The position numbers and the translations under genes were made by a program. From contig NZ_AUIV01000002.1 of NCBI RefSeq assembly GCF_000423885.1, positions 62,001-126,000 of the forward strand: a stretch of DNA of 64,000 nucleotides, in the 5' to 3' direction. The number at the start of each line of letters is the position of its first letter. The first letter of the stretch is position 1. Positions 36,081-50,208 of this stretch are shown one piece after another. The notes below the pieces were generated by a model. That model had not been told where the DNA came from and ran no database searches. It saw only the letters and a program-made list of their open reading frames with translations. This DNA is from Thermomonas fusca DSM 15424. Lineage in GTDB: Bacteria > Pseudomonadota > Gammaproteobacteria > Xanthomonadales > Xanthomonadaceae.

Positions 36081-37000
36081 CCGGAAATCGCCGTCATCGG
36101 CCTGCGCCACAAGCGCCAGCGTTGACCGCGGTGCAGCGCGAACGACAGGCCATCGGCAAAATCGAAAATCGCTTCGCCGCGCGCAGCCGCTGGCACCAGC
36201 CAGTGCTCAAGCAGCGCGCGCGGATCGCGCTGACCGCGCAGGTCGACCAGCGCAGCACCTTGCACCTGATCGAATGCGGGCAGCGGCATGCCCTGCAGCT
36301 TGCCCAATCGGGCCGCGCCCAGCACCGCGGGATCGTCGGAATACACGGTGGCTGCGTCGGCCGATACCGCGTCGGGCAAGTCCCCGCCGCCCCAGAACCA
36401 CAGCGCGTTCACCGGCACCCGGCCCGAGGCCAGCCGTGCCGCGTTGTGCGGATGGTTGTGCAAGGTGATCTGCAGTTCGCTTTCCAGCACGCGCCAGCGC
36501 CGCGCCGCGTCATCGCGCTGCGCGTGTTCGAAAACGTCATCGCCCAGCGCCTGCTCGGGCGGGGCGAACGCCGGCAGCGGCGTGACGGCCGGCAGGCGCA
36601 GGTACCAGCGGGCCGGATGTGGGGCGTCCAGCACGAAACCGGCATCATCGAACAGCGGCCGCAGCACGGGCAGCAACGCGTCCACGTCGGCTTGGTCCAT
36701 GCCCAGGTTCGCGCCCACCCCGAGCAGGCGTGCACCGTTGATGTCGGGGCGGATATGCGCGGGATCGGCGCGCAGCCAGGTCGCGCCGCGCGCTTCGTTT
36801 TCGCCCGCGTCCAGCAGCCGTGTCAGCGCCGCCGCCGGCCAGCCGCGCGGCCGCAGGTCGAAATGGCGGGCCAGCAACTCCGGCTCGCCGGGAACGGCAC
36901 GTGCGCGGTCGGCGCGCCCCAGCGCCTGCGCCAATGCGGGCGGCAGGGCGACGCCGGCAAACCGCGATGCCGCCGGCAACAGCAGCGTCAGCCGCGCCAC
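36077..37000 (-). CDS. rpfE: RpfE-like conserved protein
   Basis: 307-residue cytoplasmic protein of the RpfE/COG4255 type, often mislabelled phosphoglycerate mutase. It has no signal, membrane helix or recognisable catalytic motif. Notable stretches are RARAVPGEPELLARHFDLRP, GARLLGVGANLGMDQADVDA and VNALWFWGGGDLP. It lies between greA and recJ, which is its position in Xanthomonas, where rpfE mutants make less extracellular enzyme. The molecular function is unknown. The start is 3 nt after the greA stop. Confidence in the gene is high and in the symbol moderate. Confidence 0.85.
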   Translation of the reverse strand: MARLTLLLPAASRFAGVALPPALAQALGRADRARAVPGEPELLARHFDLRPRGWPAAALTRLLDAGENEARGATWLRADPAHIRPDINGARLLGVGANLGMDQADVDALLPVLRPLFDDAGFVLDAPHPARWYLRLPAVTPLPAFAPPEQALGDDVFEHAQRDDAARRWRVLESELQITLHNHPHNAARLASGRVPVNALWFWGGGDLPDAVSADAATVYSDDPAVLGAARLGKLQGMPLPAFDQVQGAALVDLRGQRDPRALLEHWLVPAAARGEAIFDFADGLSFALHRGQRWRLWRRPMTAISG

Positions 37001-37003
37001 GGT

Positions 37004-37479
37004 TCAGCCCTTGTACGCGACCGAAATGATCTCGTACTCGCGGGTACCGCCCGGCGCCTCGATGGTGATGGCGTCCCCTTCGTTCTTGCCGATCATGGCG
37101 CGCGCCACCGGCGAGGAAATCGCGATCAGGCCCTGCTTGATGTCGGCCTCGAGGTCGCCGACGATCTGGTAGGTCTTCTCCTCGTCGGTATCGCAATCCA
37201 CCAGCACCACGGTGGCGCCGAACACCACCTTGTCGCCGGCGGCGAGCTGGGACACGTCGATGACCTGGGCGTGCGACAGCTCCGCTTCCAGGTGCTTGAT
37301 GCGGCCTTCGATGAAGCCCTGCTGCTCGCGCGCGGCGTGGTATTCGGCGTTCTCCTTGAGATCGCCGTGGGCGCGCGCCTCGGCGATCGCCTCGATCACG
37401 GCAGGACGCTTGACCGACTTCAGTTCTTCCAGTTCCGCGCGCAGGCGCTGCGCGCCCTTGGCGGTGATGGGTGCACGGC

Positions 37480-37483
<4 letters not shown>
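37004..37483 (-). CDS. greA: Transcription elongation factor GreA
   Basis: 159-residue factor that rescues backtracked RNA polymerase by stimulating transcript cleavage. The N-terminal coiled coil has the acidic tip EARAHGDLKENAEYHAAREQ, where the catalytic Asp and Glu lie. The C-terminal FKBP-like domain follows (ISSPVARAMIGKNEGD). Its ATG overlaps the carB stop by 4 nt (ATGA), so it is coupled to carB. Confidence 0.97.
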
Positions 37484-40720
<3,237 letters not shown>

Positions 40721-40728
<8 letters not shown>

Positions 40729-41872
40729 TGCTGTGCTTCTCCATCGACGCAACGAAACGATCGAACAGCGGCGACACGTCCTGCGGGCCGGGGCTGGCTT
40801 CCGGGTGTCCCTGGAAACTGAAGGCTGGTGCATCAGTCAACTCGATGCCCTGGTTGGTGCCGTCGAACAGTGAGCGGTGGGTGACCCGCGCGTTCGCCGG
40901 CAGGCTGGCCTCGTCGATGCAGAAGCCGTGGTTCTGCGAAGTGATCAGCACCCGGCCGCTGTCGAGGTCCTGCACCGGGTGGTTGGCGCCGTGGTGGCCG
41001 TGCGGCATCTTCATGGTGCGAGCGCCGACCGCCAGGCCCAGCAGCTGGTGGCCGAGGCAGATGCCGTACAGCGGGATCTTCGCCTTGAGGAATTCGCGGA
41101 TCGCGGCGATCGCGTAGTCGCAGGGCGCGGGATCGCCGGGGCCGTTGGACAGGAACACCCCGTCCGGCTGCATCGCCAGCACCTCGGATGCAGGCGTCTG
41201 CGCCGGCACCATGTGCACGTCGCAGCCGCGCTCGGCCAGCATGCGCAGGATGTTGCGCTTGGCGCCGAAGTCGTAGGCGACGACCTTGAACTTCGGCTCG
41301 GCGCTCACGAACGTATTGCTGTCGAGGTCCAGCTGGCCTTCGCTCCAGCGATAGGGTTCGGCCGTGCTGACCACCTTGGCCAGGTCCATGTCCTTCAGGC
41401 CGGGGAACTTGCGCGCCGCCTCGATGGCATGTTCGACGTCCAGCGCCTCGTCGTGGCTGGCCGCCGCCAGCAGCGCCGCGTTCTGCGCACCGCGCTCGCG
41501 CAGGATGCGGGTCAGCCTGCGGGTGTCGATGCCGGCGATCGCGCGGATGCCGCGGGCCTGCAGCCATTCCGGCAGCGCCACCTGGCTGCGCCAGTTGCTG
41601 GGCCGGCGCGGCACGTCGCGCACGATCAACCCGGCCGCCCAGGCCTGGGCGGCCTCGTCGTCCTGGTCGGTGCAGCCGGTGTTGCCGATATGCGGATACG
41701 TCAGCATGACCAGCTGCCGCGCGTACGAAGGATCGGTGAGGATCTCCTGGTAGCCGGTCATCGCGGTGTTGAACACGGCTTCGCCCACGGACAGGCCGGG
41801 GGCGCCCACGGAAATGCCCTCGAAGACTGTTCCGTCTTCAAGCGCGAGAATGGCGGGATTATTCAAGTGCAT
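40721..41872 (-). CDS. carA: Carbamoyl-phosphate synthase small subunit
   Basis: 383-residue glutaminase subunit that supplies ammonia to CarB. The GATase domain has the catalytic Cys in YGICLGHQLLGLAVG, the oxyanion region and the His/Glu in FQGHPEASPGP. The N-terminal small-subunit domain has FNTAMTGYQEILTDPSYARQ. carA-carB-greA run as one transcript. A TACAAT box lies 76 bp upstream. Confidence 0.97.
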
Positions 41873-41947
41873 CGCCTTGCGTCAGGTTGCAAGAAAGCGC
41901 CGAAGCGGGGCTGCCGGTTCGGAGCTGAGGGGGTTAGGCGAGCGAGA

Positions 41948-41953
41948 ATTGTA
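41948..41953 (-). promoter_or_regulatory. Putative -10 box of carAB
   Basis: The minus strand reads TACAAT in the 177-bp dapB-carA gap; the hexamer 17 bp upstream is TGGCGT, a poor -35. The long leader (about 68 nt) leaves room for attenuation but no clear paired hairpins were found. Confidence 0.4.
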
Positions 41954-42049
41954 CCGATGCAGCCCGACGGACGCCAGCATCGCCGTGCCGGCCGCGTCAG
42001 CCCCGATGCAGGAAATCGCGGTGCGCGCAGCACCGGCGCAGGCCGCCTG

Positions 42050-42763
42050 CTACAGCAGTTCCGCCACCCGATAGCTTCCCGGGGTGCGCCCACGCAGGCG
42101 CGTCGCGACATGCAGCGCACCGCGGGCAAAAATGTCGCGGTTGCTGGCCCGATGCACCAGCTCGATGCGCTCACCGGCGGCAGCGAATTGCACCAGGTGT
42201 TCGCCGACGATGTCGCCGGCGCGGATCGAGGCGTAATGCGGCTGGGCGCCACCCGCCTGCGACGCCGCACCCAGCGTCAGCGCGGTGCCCGAAGGGGCGT
42301 CCAGCTTGCGGGTGTGGTGGGCCTCGACGATGTCGCAGTCCCAGCCCGGCAGCAGCGTGGCGGCGCGCGCCACCAGTTCGTGCAGCACCGCCACGCCGAG
42401 GCTGAAATTGCTGGCCCACGCCAGCGGAATGGTGGCCGACGCGGCATCCAGCTGCGCCTTCTGCGCGTTGGACAGGCCGGTGGTGCCGGACACCAGCGCC
42501 GCGCCGCGGGCAACGCACAGCGAGAGGATCCCGTCGAAGCCTTCCGGCAGGCTGAAATCGATCGCGACATCGAACGCCGGCACGCCGGCCAGCTCCGCCG
42601 CGGCGAATTGCGGTACGCCGTCGATCACCCGCGCATCGACCCGGCGCGCGACCGCCGCCACGACCTCGCAGCCGGAATCCCGCTCGCGGCACAGGCGCAA
42701 CAGCGCCTGCCCCATCCTGCCCGTGGCCCCGTGGATCAACAGTCGAACCGGCGTCGTCGTCAT
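42050..42763 (-). CDS. dapB: 4-hydroxy-tetrahydrodipicolinate reductase
   Basis: 237-residue enzyme of lysine and diaminopimelate synthesis. The N-terminal NAD(P)-binding loop is GATGRMGQALLRL, and the catalytic and substrate motif is EAHHTRKLDAPSGTALTL. It is about 35 residues shorter than the E. coli enzyme, but the core motifs are complete. The ATG gives MTTTPVRLL. Confidence 0.96.
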   Translation of the reverse strand: MTTTPVRLLIHGATGRMGQALLRLCRERDSGCEVVAAVARRVDARVIDGVPQFAAAELAGVPAFDVAIDFSLPEGFDGILSLCVARGAALVSGTTGLSNAQKAQLDAASATIPLAWASNFSLGVAVLHELVARAATLLPGWDCDIVEAHHTRKLDAPSGTALTLGAASQAGGAQPHYASIRAGDIVGEHLVQFAAAGERIELVHRASNRDIFARGALHVATRLRGRTPGSYRVAELL

Positions 42764-42831
42764 CCGCGCAGGCTAGCCGGCGCGGATGCCAGCGGCAAGC
42801 CGGAAGCAATCGTGGCGCCGCCGCGTGCCGA

Positions 42832-45030
42832 TCAGGCCCGGCCGGAAACGCTCTGCAGGCGGCCGACGACCTGGTGCATGGCATCCTCGAAGGCGGTTTC
42901 GCCATCGCGCACGATCACCCGGTCGAGCTTGGCCATGACCGCCAGTTCTTCCACCGATGCGACCAGCACGCGGATGCCGCGGCGGTTCACCAGCAGCAGC
43001 CGCGCCGAGATCGGGCTGATCCACGACACCTTGGCCGGAGCGAAATGACCGTCGGCAGCGGCGAGCTGGATCCAGTCGCCGATCTGCAGGCTGCGGATGC
43101 GCTCGAGCATGGCTGCGTCATAATCCAGGCCGGCGCTGCCGACCACGACTTCCAGCTGCGGCTCCTGTTCGGACGCCGCCTCGGCCACCGCCACCTGCAG
43201 CGGCATGCGCGCGTCGTCTTCCAGCGCCGCCTGCCCGGCCAGCAGCCGCGACAGCGAATCGCGCAGCGCAGCCACGGCCGCCTGGGCGGCTTCGCCGGTG
43301 CAGCCGGCACTGGCAAGGATGGCGCGCAGGCCATCGTCCGGCTGCAACGCCGCCGAATCAGATGCAACGCCGGCCGCCGCGTGATCGAACGCGATCAGCA
43401 GCTGCCCCACCGCGTGCAACCCATCCTCGTAGCGGGGCGCGCCGCGACCATCACGCAACGCCACCTGGGTGAGGTGATGGTTGGCGTGGCGGGCCAGGAA
43501 CTCGCCGATGACCGGCGGCAGCAGCCGTTCGCCACGCAGCCGGTCCAGGTCTTCAGCCACCACCTTGCGCGCGTGCTCCAGGCGTTCGCGCCCGCGCTGC
43601 GCTTCGGCAGTGCGCTTTTCGGCCAGTTCGAAGCGCTTGCGGTGCTGCGCCATGTACCCGCGCAACTCCTGCTCCAGCGTTTCGAAAATCGCCACATCTT
43701 CGTTGAATTCAGCCACCAGCCGGTCGATGGTGTGGTCGACGCGGGTCAGCAGCTCGCGCTCCTGCGGGGCCTCGCCGCGATTGCCTTCGCAGGCCTCGGC
43801 CACGGTGTTCAGCAGCTTGCGTGCGGGATGCTCCTTGAACATGAACATCCGCCGGTCCTTCACCGCCACCTTCACGTACGGCACCAGCATGCGGCCGATC
43901 TTCTGGCGGATCTGGGTATCGTACTGCGGGCCGTCCAGCAGCACGTCGAACAGCAGCGCGACCAGATCGACGGCATCGCCGTCCAGCCCGTCCAGATTGA
44001 TGTTGTCGCCGCGCACGCCCAGCTTGCGCGCGCTCTGCGTCATCTGCTGGCGCAGCTGACCGGCCAGGGATTGTTCGGCCTCGCCGGCGGGAGTGAAGTG
44101 TGCACTGCCGTCATGTTGCATCAGCGACAGGATCGACAGCAGATCGTTGGTGGGCAGCGCCGGCCCCATGCCCTGCTGTCCACCGGGGGCGGCCAGTCCG
44201 GTCGCCGAGCGCCAGCCCTGCAGCATGCCGAGCATGTTGGCAAAGGCAGCCTGGTCGGCGGGGCTGATCTGCGCCGCGGCGCCCTCATCGGGTGCGCCTT
44301 GCCGCTGCGCGACCTCGCTGTCACGCGGGTCGGCGTGACCCGGCGAAACCGGCTTCTGCAGGCGCGTGGGGGCGCGATTGACGTGCAGTTCGGGCAGGAT
44401 GCCCGCGGTTGCCATCACGGTATTGCAGCGGTCGTAGATCTCGCCGAGGGCGCCGGTCAGCTCGCGCTCGAAGAACTTGAACACCACGATCCGCAGCTCG
44501 GCGCTGATGTCCAGCTGGCCCATGGCCTTGCCCAGCGCGCCGGCCAGGAACACCGGATCCAGCGGATTCTCCTGCGGCCGCAGCTCGGTCAACCCGACCA
44601 CGACGAGGAAACGCTTGCGCACGGCATCGAAAGCCGATGCGTGGGTGCGCAGCACCGACGCCGAAAGCTGCTCGATCGCCAGCTGCTCTTCCAGGTCTTC
44701 TTCGGCGACGAGGCTGAGGCTGCCGCCGTCCTCGCCTTCGCCCGCGGCGACATGGTTGCCGTGCAGGGCGCGGAAGCGGTCGTGGACAACACCCCGGAAA
44801 CCCTGGGACAGGTCGCTGCGCGCGCGGCGCATGTCGCGCAGCGCCATCAGGCCCAGAGACTCCTCGCCCGACTGGCTGCGGTCGAACAGGTAGTCGTCGA
44901 GATCGGCCAAGGCGCGGTCGAGCGCCGGCACGGCGCGGTCGAGCACGTGCTTCTGCAGCGCGTCGAGCAACGGGCCGTTGGCACGCGAAAGCGTCGGAGT
45001 TGGGGATTCCGCGGGGGAACGGAACGTCAT
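42832..45030 (-). CDS. DUF1631 family protein
   Basis: 732-residue soluble, helix-rich protein matching my memory of DUF1631, a family common in Xanthomonadaceae with unknown function. A low-complexity linker around residues 235-290 separates two helical halves. The C-terminal region (LQIGDWIQLAAADGHFAPAK, then VSWISPISARLLLVNRRG) resembles a PilZ-like beta-barrel, hinting at cyclic di-GMP or surface regulation, but the RxxxR and D/NxSxxG signatures are not clear. It stands alone between dapB and the prephenate dehydrogenase gene. Confidence 0.85.
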   Translation of the reverse strand: MTFRSPAESPTPTLSRANGPLLDALQKHVLDRAVPALDRALADLDDYLFDRSQSGEESLGLMALRDMRRARSDLSQGFRGVVHDRFRALHGNHVAAGEGEDGGSLSLVAEEDLEEQLAIEQLSASVLRTHASAFDAVRKRFLVVVGLTELRPQENPLDPVFLAGALGKAMGQLDISAELRIVVFKFFERELTGALGEIYDRCNTVMATAGILPELHVNRAPTRLQKPVSPGHADPRDSEVAQRQGAPDEGAAAQISPADQAAFANMLGMLQGWRSATGLAAPGGQQGMGPALPTNDLLSILSLMQHDGSAHFTPAGEAEQSLAGQLRQQMTQSARKLGVRGDNINLDGLDGDAVDLVALLFDVLLDGPQYDTQIRQKIGRMLVPYVKVAVKDRRMFMFKEHPARKLLNTVAEACEGNRGEAPQERELLTRVDHTIDRLVAEFNEDVAIFETLEQELRGYMAQHRKRFELAEKRTAEAQRGRERLEHARKVVAEDLDRLRGERLLPPVIGEFLARHANHHLTQVALRDGRGAPRYEDGLHAVGQLLIAFDHAAAGVASDSAALQPDDGLRAILASAGCTGEAAQAAVAALRDSLSRLLAGQAALEDDARMPLQVAVAEAASEQEPQLEVVVGSAGLDYDAAMLERIRSLQIGDWIQLAAADGHFAPAKVSWISPISARLLLVNRRGIRVLVASVEELAVMAKLDRVIVRDGETAFEDAMHQVVGRLQSVSGRA

Positions 45031-45126
45031 GGCTTGCCCTGCCGGGAGTGACCCAACCGCAACATTACGCCGATTCAGGAACGTGATGAGTGACGGTCGT
45101 CATGGAACCATGCAGCGTTTCGACGT

Positions 45127-46248
45127 TCAGTCCGGCAGGACCCGGCCGATCCCGGTCTGCGCCAGCTCGGCCACCGCATCCGCCAGCTGCCCGGCCGGGG
45201 TGCCGGCGCTGAAGCCGAGCCGGAAGTGCAGCTCGCCGGCTTGGGTGCGCGAGGAATGCAGCGAGGCGATGTTGACCCCGTGCCGTTCGAACACGTGCAG
45301 CAGGCCGCGCAGCGAACCGGGCCGGTCCTCGGGCAGGTGGACGCCGAGGGTGTGCGTGTCGGACAGGTCGGCCAGCAGGTAGCCGATGCGTTCGTAGGTG
45401 TAGTTGCCCAGCGCCAGCGCCTGCTCGCCCCAGGCGTCGCGGTTGGCATCCAGAAACTCGGCGCGAAACCCGGTGCGGGCGACATCGTCACCCTGCCCGA
45501 CCAGCGTCGCCATCCGCGCCAGCTGCGCCGCCAGCGCGCGCAGCGCCTCCGGGGCGTGCGGATTGCCGAACTGGATGTCCTCGTAGATCGCCGGGTTCAG
45601 CGACAGGATGCGCGCGGCAACGGCGGCGTCCATTTCGAACGAAGCCGAGCGTAGCGGCATCAGTGCGGCCAGCGGGCCGACCAGGCCGGCCTGTTCGCGC
45701 AGCACGCCGGCCTGGGCCAGGTGCGAGGCATGCACCATCGCCTGCACCAGCGCCATCGCGCGGTCGTGGCGCTCGGGCGTGGCGCGCACGCACTCGGCTT
45801 CCAGCGCCGCCAGCAGCGATTCCAGCCACGGCCGCCACGAAGACAGCCGCGCTTCGCAGACGACCAGCACCCGGCCCTTGAGGGTCGGCGATTTGGGCGG
45901 CGCGGTCATCGGGTGCAGCCCGGCCACCTCGGCCTGCGAGCGCAGCATCGCCGCGACCGGCGCGGCCTTGACCGAGGTGACGTCCAACCACAGCCGGCCC
46001 GCCTCGCGGCCGGCGGACAACCGCGCGTAACGTTCGATAAGTTCCGGCGTGCGCCGGATCGGCGCCGAGAACAGCAGCACGTCGGCCTGTTCCAGCAGGG
46101 CATCTTCACCAGTGGCGGCCGGATCGGCGGGATCGTTGCCGATCACTTCCAGGCCCATCCGGGTTTCGAAGAACGCGCGCAGCCAACGCCCGTAGGCGCC
46201 TGCGCTGCCGACGATGCCGATGCGTGGACGCTGCGTGGGTTCGGACAA
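45127..46248 (-). CDS. tyrA: Prephenate dehydrogenase with C-terminal ACT domain
   Basis: 373-residue enzyme of tyrosine synthesis. The N-terminus has the NAD-binding turn GIVGSAGAYGRWL, and GLHPMTAPPKSP and HASHLAQAGV lie in the dehydrogenase core. A C-terminal ACT domain (about 285-365: LPEDRPGSLRGLLHVFERHG) probably senses an aromatic amino acid. No ATG fits; the best start is TTG 46248, with GGAG 8 nt upstream and a TAGAAT box 27 bp upstream. The frame from 46458 overlaps dnaJ and is a shadow. Confidence 0.88.
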   Translation of the reverse strand: MSEPTQRPRIGIVGSAGAYGRWLRAFFETRMGLEVIGNDPADPAATGEDALLEQADVLLFSAPIRRTPELIERYARLSAGREAGRLWLDVTSVKAAPVAAMLRSQAEVAGLHPMTAPPKSPTLKGRVLVVCEARLSSWRPWLESLLAALEAECVRATPERHDRAMALVQAMVHASHLAQAGVLREQAGLVGPLAALMPLRSASFEMDAAVAARILSLNPAIYEDIQFGNPHAPEALRALAAQLARMATLVGQGDDVARTGFRAEFLDANRDAWGEQALALGNYTYERIGYLLADLSDTHTLGVHLPEDRPGSLRGLLHVFERHGVNIASLHSSRTQAGELHFRLGFSAGTPAGQLADAVAELAQTGIGRVLPD

Positions 46249-46253
46249 GGAAC

Positions 46254-46280
46254 GGGCTCCGCGAGGGAGCCCGGATTCTA
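46254..46280 (-). promoter_or_regulatory. Putative -10 box and 5' hairpin of the prephenate dehydrogenase gene
   Basis: On the minus strand TAGAAT (46280-46275) is followed by GGGCTCC, loop CTCGC and GGAGCCC (46272-46254), a perfect 7-bp stem whose 3' arm contains the GGAG that would bind the ribosome before TTG 46248. The hairpin could hide the ribosome-binding site. Confidence 0.45.
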
Positions 46281-46378
46281 CGCAAGCGCCTGCCGGCGCA
46301 GGGCGTTGGTTGCCGGCGACACCATCACCGCAGCCGGGCTGCGGCGAATCCCGTGTCGCGGTCCGGCCTGCGCCGGGC

Positions 46379-47521
46379 TCAGGACACCATGCGGTCCCAG
46401 AATCCCTTGACGCTGTCGAGGAAGGTGCTCGACTTCGGCGAATGACGGCGCGCGCCATCGCCCACGAAGGTAGCTTCGAACTGCTCCAGCAGTTGGCGCT
46501 GCTCGGGCGTGAGGTTGACCGGCGTTTCCACCGCGACCCGGCAATACAGGTCGCCCGGCTGGCGGCTGCGGACGGATTTCACCCCGCGGTCGCGCAGGCG
46601 GAACACCTTGCCACTCTGGGTTTCGGCGGGAATGCGCAGCTCCAGTTCGCCACCCAGCGTGGGCACGCGCACGGTATCGCCCAGCGCCGCCTGCGAGATG
46701 CGGATGGGCACTTCGCAGTGCAGGTCGTCGCCGTCGCGTTCGAAGATCTCGTGCGGGCGCACCCGCACTTCCACGTACAGGTCGCCCGGCGGCGTCCCCG
46801 CGGGGCCGGCTTCGCCCTCGCCGGCCAGGCGGATGCGGTCGCCACTGTCGACGCCGGCCGGGATCTTCACCGACAGGTTTTTTTCCTGTTCGATCCGGCC
46901 ATTGCCGTTGCAGTGCTTGCAGGGATTGGCGATGGTCTTGCCGGCGCCGTCGCAGTGCGGGCACGGCGCCTGCATCATGAACGGGCCGCGCTGCATGCGG
47001 ACCTGGCCGCGGCCTTGACAGGTGCCGCAGGTTTCGACCTTGCCGTCTTCCGAGCCGCTGCCCTTGCACGGCTCGCAGTTGGCCATGGAGGGGATGTGGA
47101 TGGTCTTCTCGACCCCGGCCACCGCCTCCTCCAGGTCGAGCTCCATCACGTAGCCGACGTCGGCGCCGCGGCGCGGACCCTGCTGGCGCGCGCCGCCCCC
47201 GAAGATGTTGCCGAAGATGTCGCCGAAGATGTCGCCCATATCGGCGCCACCGAAGCCGCCGAAACCGGGGCCGGCGTTGCCGCCGCCCATGCCGTGTTCG
47301 AACGCGGCATGGCCGTGCTGGTCGTACATGCGGCGCTTGCCGCCGTCGCTCAGCACTTCGTAGGCTTCCTTGCACTCCTTGAAGGCGGCCTCGGCATCCT
47401 TGTCGCCGGGGTTGCGGTCCGGGTGGTGCTTCATCGCGCAGCGGCGGTAGGCCTTCTTCAGGTCCTCCTCGCTGGCGTTGCGGGCCACGCCCAGGACTTC
47501 GTAGTAATCGCGCTTGCTCAT
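46379..47521 (-). CDS. dnaJ: Chaperone protein DnaJ
   Basis: 380-residue co-chaperone that stimulates DnaK. The J-domain is at 1-70 with HPD in MKHHPDRNPGD. A Gly/Phe-rich linker follows (GGGNAGPGFGGFGG). The zinc region has four CxxCxGxG repeats (CEPCKGSG, CGTCQGRG, CPHCDGAG, CKHCNGNG). Then come the C-terminal substrate-binding and dimerisation domains. The start MSKRDYYEV gives the canonical N-terminus; the frame from 47578 is not conserved. Confidence 0.97.
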   Translation of the reverse strand: MSKRDYYEVLGVARNASEEDLKKAYRRCAMKHHPDRNPGDKDAEAAFKECKEAYEVLSDGGKRRMYDQHGHAAFEHGMGGGNAGPGFGGFGGADMGDIFGDIFGNIFGGGARQQGPRRGADVGYVMELDLEEAVAGVEKTIHIPSMANCEPCKGSGSEDGKVETCGTCQGRGQVRMQRGPFMMQAPCPHCDGAGKTIANPCKHCNGNGRIEQEKNLSVKIPAGVDSGDRIRLAGEGEAGPAGTPPGDLYVEVRVRPHEIFERDGDDLHCEVPIRISQAALGDTVRVPTLGGELELRIPAETQSGKVFRLRDRGVKSVRSRQPGDLYCRVAVETPVNLTPEQRQLLEQFEATFVGDGARRHSPKSSTFLDSVKGFWDRMVS

Positions 47522-47545
47522 CGGGCTGAACCTGTTCCCTTCACG

Positions 47546-47576
47546 GCGACGGGCAGACCACCGGCCTGCCCGTCGC
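47546..47576 (-). promoter_or_regulatory. Strong stem-loop between dnaK and dnaJ
   Basis: GCGACGGGCAG (47546-47556) and CTGCCCGTCGC (47566-47576) form a perfect 11-bp stem with a 9-nt loop in the dnaK-dnaJ gap. No T-run follows, so it may lower dnaJ relative to dnaK by partial termination or mRNA processing. Confidence 0.6.
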
Positions 47577-47592
47577 ATTGCCTGCCTGGCGA

Positions 47593-49512
<1,920 letters not shown>

Positions 49513-49565
49513 GACGATTTCCTCTTGAATCCGATGTCTGGTGGCGGCGTGCGCCGATGATTGCT

Positions 49566-49593
49566 ATCTGGGGATGCCGCGCCGGCCTTCAAG
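49566..49593 (-). promoter_or_regulatory. Sigma-32-like heat-shock promoter of dnaK
   Basis: On the minus strand CTTGAA (49593-49588), 14 bp, and CCCCAGAT (49573-49566) match the heat-shock consensus CTTGAA / CCCCATnT. The start would fall about 45 nt before the dnaK ATG. Confidence 0.8.
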
Positions 49594-49623
49594 AGCCGCG
49601 CAGCGGGGCGAACCCACGCCGTT

Positions 49624-50127
49624 TCAGTCGTGCTTGGCCACGATCACCAGCGCCGGGCGCAGCAGCCGCCCGTTGAGCAGGTAACCCTTCTGGAACACGG
49701 TGATGACGTGGCCCGGGGCCACGCCCGCGGATTCGCCCTGGCTGATCGCCTGGTGGTGTTCGGGGTTGAAGGCCTGCCCATCGGGGTCCAGCACTTCCAT
49801 GCCGTTCTCGCCCGCGACCTTGAGGAGCTGCTTGTAAGTCAGCTCCAGGCCCTGGCGCAGCGCGCCGGCGTCCGCGCCGGCTGCAGCCAGGCCCGCGTCC
49901 AGGCTGTCGAACACCGGCAGCAGGTCTGACAGCAGGCGCTCGTTGGCGAACTTGCGGGCGCTGTCGATGTCCCGGGCCAGCCGCTTGCGCTGGTTCTCCA
50001 GGTCGGCGCGTTCCAGCAGCGATTGCGCCCGAAGTTGCTCCACTTCGGCGCGCAGCGCCTCCAGCTCGTCGTGTTGCGCCATCTCGTCGGCGCCTTCGTT
50101 CACTTCCTGCGTCGGGTCGTTGCTCAT
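49624..50127 (-). CDS. grpE: Nucleotide exchange factor GrpE
   Basis: 167-residue exchange factor for DnaK. A long N-terminal helix (DELEALRAEVEQLRAQSLLE), ENQRKRLARDIDSARKFANE and the C-terminal beta domain (NPEHHQAISQ to GYLLNGRLLRPALVIVAK) match the family. ATG 50127 (MSNDPTQEV) is preferred; a GTG two codons upstream is possible. Confidence 0.96.
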   Translation of the reverse strand: MSNDPTQEVNEGADEMAQHDELEALRAEVEQLRAQSLLERADLENQRKRLARDIDSARKFANERLLSDLLPVFDSLDAGLAAAGADAGALRQGLELTYKQLLKVAGENGMEVLDPDGQAFNPEHHQAISQGESAGVAPGHVITVFQKGYLLNGRLLRPALVIVAKHD

Positions 50128-50170
50128 GTCCACGAATCGATCTGCGACGGGATGCCGCTTCCGACTCCGG

Positions 50171-50199
50171 CTATGGGGCCGCGGCCCCCGCGATTCAAG
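50171..50199 (-). promoter_or_regulatory. Sigma-32-like heat-shock promoter of grpE
   Basis: On the minus strand CTTGAA (50199-50194) and CCCCATAG (50178-50171) are 15 bp apart, matching CTTGAA / CCCCATnT except the last base. The palindrome GGGGCCGCGGCCCC (50175-50188) overlaps the -10. It lies 10 bp downstream of the hrcA stop, and the leader would be about 38 nt. Confidence 0.78.
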
Positions 50200-50208
50200 A
50201 CACGGCGT

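Noticed and set aside
36077..37000. Phosphoglycerate mutase label for the gene between greA and recJ
   Set aside because: No RHG-type catalytic motif or other mutase feature is visible; an RpfE-like protein of unknown activity fits better.
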